A DNA stretch of 64,000 nt from Haplosporangium gracile (lineage: Eukaryota; Mortierellomycota; Mortierellomycetes; Mortierellales; Mortierellaceae), in assembly GCA_015499985.1 (NCBI GenBank), contig JAAAUF010000029.1:32984-96983 (forward strand), read 5' to 3'. A model generated the notes under the pieces. That model was not told the DNA's origin. It ran no database searches and was given only the letters and a program-made list of their open reading frames with translations. Position 1 is the stretch's first letter. Every line of letters begins with the position of its first letter. Shown here piece after piece: positions 61,867 through 64,000 of this stretch. The translations under genes and the position numbers were made by a program.

Positions 61867-63944
61867 CGAGTTATTCACCACTGAGTTGATCAACGCGCTT
61901 TTCTCCCTAGAGTGCACGTTTCTGTAGATTCCTCGTGGCACTTCCTAGGACTCTTTCTCTCTCACTCTCTCCTTCTTTCTCCTATCTATGTGCTCCTCTT
62001 TTGAATAACAACGCGAGCATGCAAGAAAAAATAGGAAAAGTACGGCCAGTCTCACTGCGTTCATGTATGTAGCCAAATGATCCTTTGTTGGTTTGTACTG
62101 CGATCGGAGTCTTTTCCTCCCTTTCAACCCCTGGCTGATTGGACATAGTCTTTAGTCATCCTAATACATGTAGAAAGAGGAAGCAGTTATATTGAACAGC
62201 AACAAGGCATTGAGAAAGAATCGAGAGAGCTTGGCGTGTCAAAACAGCAGGCATAAATCCTAGGGCTAGCTCATTTTTGATTGCTCCTGAGTCGTGATGC
62301 TGTTGCTGCACCTTCCCCCTAATAATATTCAACCCAGACCCTACCCTCTTCACCCCTTTCCTTTTGTGTCTGTCTGCATTCTTCTTCGATTGCGTGCCTA
62401 TTGCTATTGCCATCCCCTTCTACATGATGAGGCTTCGGTATCACAAGCCCTTGCCCTCTCTTCTCTTTTCCTCGCAGGGCTGCATGTACTGAGCAAATTA
62501 TACTTCTTGTTTCCTTGGGTCTTAGGCCCTTCCTTTGCCCCTTTTGCTTGTTACGTGCATCCGGCTTTTTCGGCATATTTTCTTTTGTACGACAGAAGGT
62601 ACAAAGAAGGATAGGAAAAGGATGGGCTAGGCTAGTTTTCGGTTATCCAAAAAGAAAAGAGTTGTGAACGACATCACGGGAAGAAGGGGGTGAGAAGAAA
62701 AAGAGAGAAAAGACTGAGAAACTAACGAGTACGATGCGAACAAAAGAACAAGAAAGAGAGAGTCTAGGAACAGACAGAAGAAGAGAGACCGAGGGAGAGG
62801 ATGGAATAAGAAAACGAGAATGGTGATGAGGGTGAAGCTAGGAAAGGGATGTGTTTGTGTACTCTGTGTAACTACCACTCTCCCTCGGATACTTTTTCTT
62901 GTCCAAGATCATCTGGCGACTAAACTGAGAGGAGACAAAATGCGTAAGAGAAAAGGTAAAGGGGGACAAAAAAAAAGATAGAAGGGAATTTCCTCCCGCA
63001 CAATTCCCTTTCTACAAAGCAGGGATAGCTCTGTCCTGGTGAAACCCATGATTGCTGGGAATCTTGCTTGCTCAGTCCATACCAAAAGGGCTAGAAAACA
63101 AAAAGGGGGACAGAGGAAGAAGGACTTTCAACTTTGTAGATATATCTCCTTTGCTCGTTTTTTGTGTTTTGTGTTTTCCTTGGTTTGGGCAGTAGGGCGA
63201 TTATCACGGAAAGGGCGGGACAGAACGAGCCTATGTCGTTTCTCTCTTCTTTGTGTTCCTCAACTTCAATTGGTCCTGCAATGTTTGCTAACAATCCGAC
63301 ATTTCCATCAACGAAGACTAGATTCGTGCACTTTTTTTTTTTTTTTGTTTTCGCACTCCAAAAGGAACACCAGGCAGCAAATAGAGGACGATTGGTCAAA
63401 GTACAAATCGCTGACCAAAAAAAGAAGGGGTTTGGATTTTGGAGGGAAGGAGATTACCTTGGAGTAATGGTAGTTATCTCCGTGTTATTTTGTCGTCACG
63501 ACAAAGAAAAAGAAAGCGGTAGAGGAAGGGGAGAAGATAACTAAAAAAAGGTTCAACGGCTGCCTTGGTGAGGCAGTAGCAGCGTAGCGTAGTGTCCAAA
63601 GTACGGCGTTATACATTCGAGATTGCAGATGAGTTGCCCTTTGTCGATCAGATGAGTGACTGAGTAACGTACAGTGAGTGACAGGGTAAGGACGGAATGT
63701 TTATTTCGTTGATCGAAGCAGCAGAAAAAGGGCCAGACTTTTCATGCTCTACAATGCAACAAGCAGATGAAAGGGAGGAAGGTAGGGACGGTTGCATGCT
63801 ATCGCAGTCTCCGACCGGCCACGGGGTTACATGACACAGAAAAAGAGACGAGTACAGAAGACGAAGCCGTGTCGAGCGAGATCGATTTGTTTTTCTTTCT
63901 GAGGACTACTTGGGAACACAAACTGAGAAGCAAGAGACAGTATT

Positions 63945-63947
<3 letters not shown>

Positions 63948-64000
<53 letters not shown>
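63948..64000. repeat. CT dinucleotide microsatellite running off the window
   Basis: At least 26 perfect CT units reach the right edge. Such a run often ends or collapses an assembly. Confidence 0.95.

Larger units (their letters stand above)
59742..64000. other. Right-hand region without a confident gene
   Basis: Promoter and leader of the small Gln-rich protein (59742-59915), then mixed spacer. A minus-strand frame from 60302 to 59907 starts MPLRKPFNRFSK, reminiscent of the start of the small Gln-rich protein, but it runs into that gene's promoter and becomes Leu/Phe-rich. A 9-nt tandem repeat lies at 61831-61866. The window ends in a CT microsatellite. Confidence 0.5.

Overview
This is nuclear DNA of a filamentous fungus. 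Genes are split by short GT-AG introns, spacers are microsatellite-rich, and transcription-factor genes are rich in glutamine tracts. Gene content, intron style and the CT-rich leaders in front of start codons suggest an early-diverging fungus of the Mortierella type. That placement is inference from style; no rRNA or barcode gene is present. I see no rRNA gene, tRNA gene, CRISPR array or intact transposon. About half of the window is non-coding.

Layout. The 5' end of a minus-strand gene leaves the left edge (1-598). A seven-exon oligopeptide transporter (OPT family) follows at 5308-8655 on minus; it carries a one-base frameshift and an in-frame stop. Next are a pseudokinase fused to ankyrin repeats (9193-11598, minus), the Golgi GTPase ARL1 (16628-18213, plus) and a seven-helix membrane protein with a long Gly/Asn/Ser-rich tail (18901-20983, minus). 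An 11.5 kb gene-free stretch leads to a C2H2 zinc-finger regulator (32521-34686, plus). Acetyl-CoA synthetase (36315-38535, plus) and a phenol-hydroxylase-like FAD monooxygenase (39509-42191, plus) follow. The monooxygenase converges on a 1228-residue Gln-rich Zn2Cys6 factor (42484-46849, minus). After another sparse region come a secreted LPMO-like copper protein (54218-54916, minus) and a small Gln-rich protein with a clear TATA box (59433-59741, minus).

How it fits together. The genes do not form an obvious cluster. Acetyl-CoA synthetase and the flavin monooxygenase are tandem and could both serve carbon catabolism, but nothing in the sequence ties them together. All multi-exon models were built by hand from splice consensus, and the summed exon lengths keep frame in every gene except the transporter. 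The transporter sum is one base short, as expected from its deletion.

The most interesting observations are the two lesions in the transporter, a 22-bp tandem duplication that rewrites the end of the seven-helix protein, the pseudokinase-ankyrin architecture, a duplicated RIEMLL motif in the Zn2Cys6 factor, and several hairpin or inverted-repeat elements in the spacers. I found no convincing new multi-gene system.
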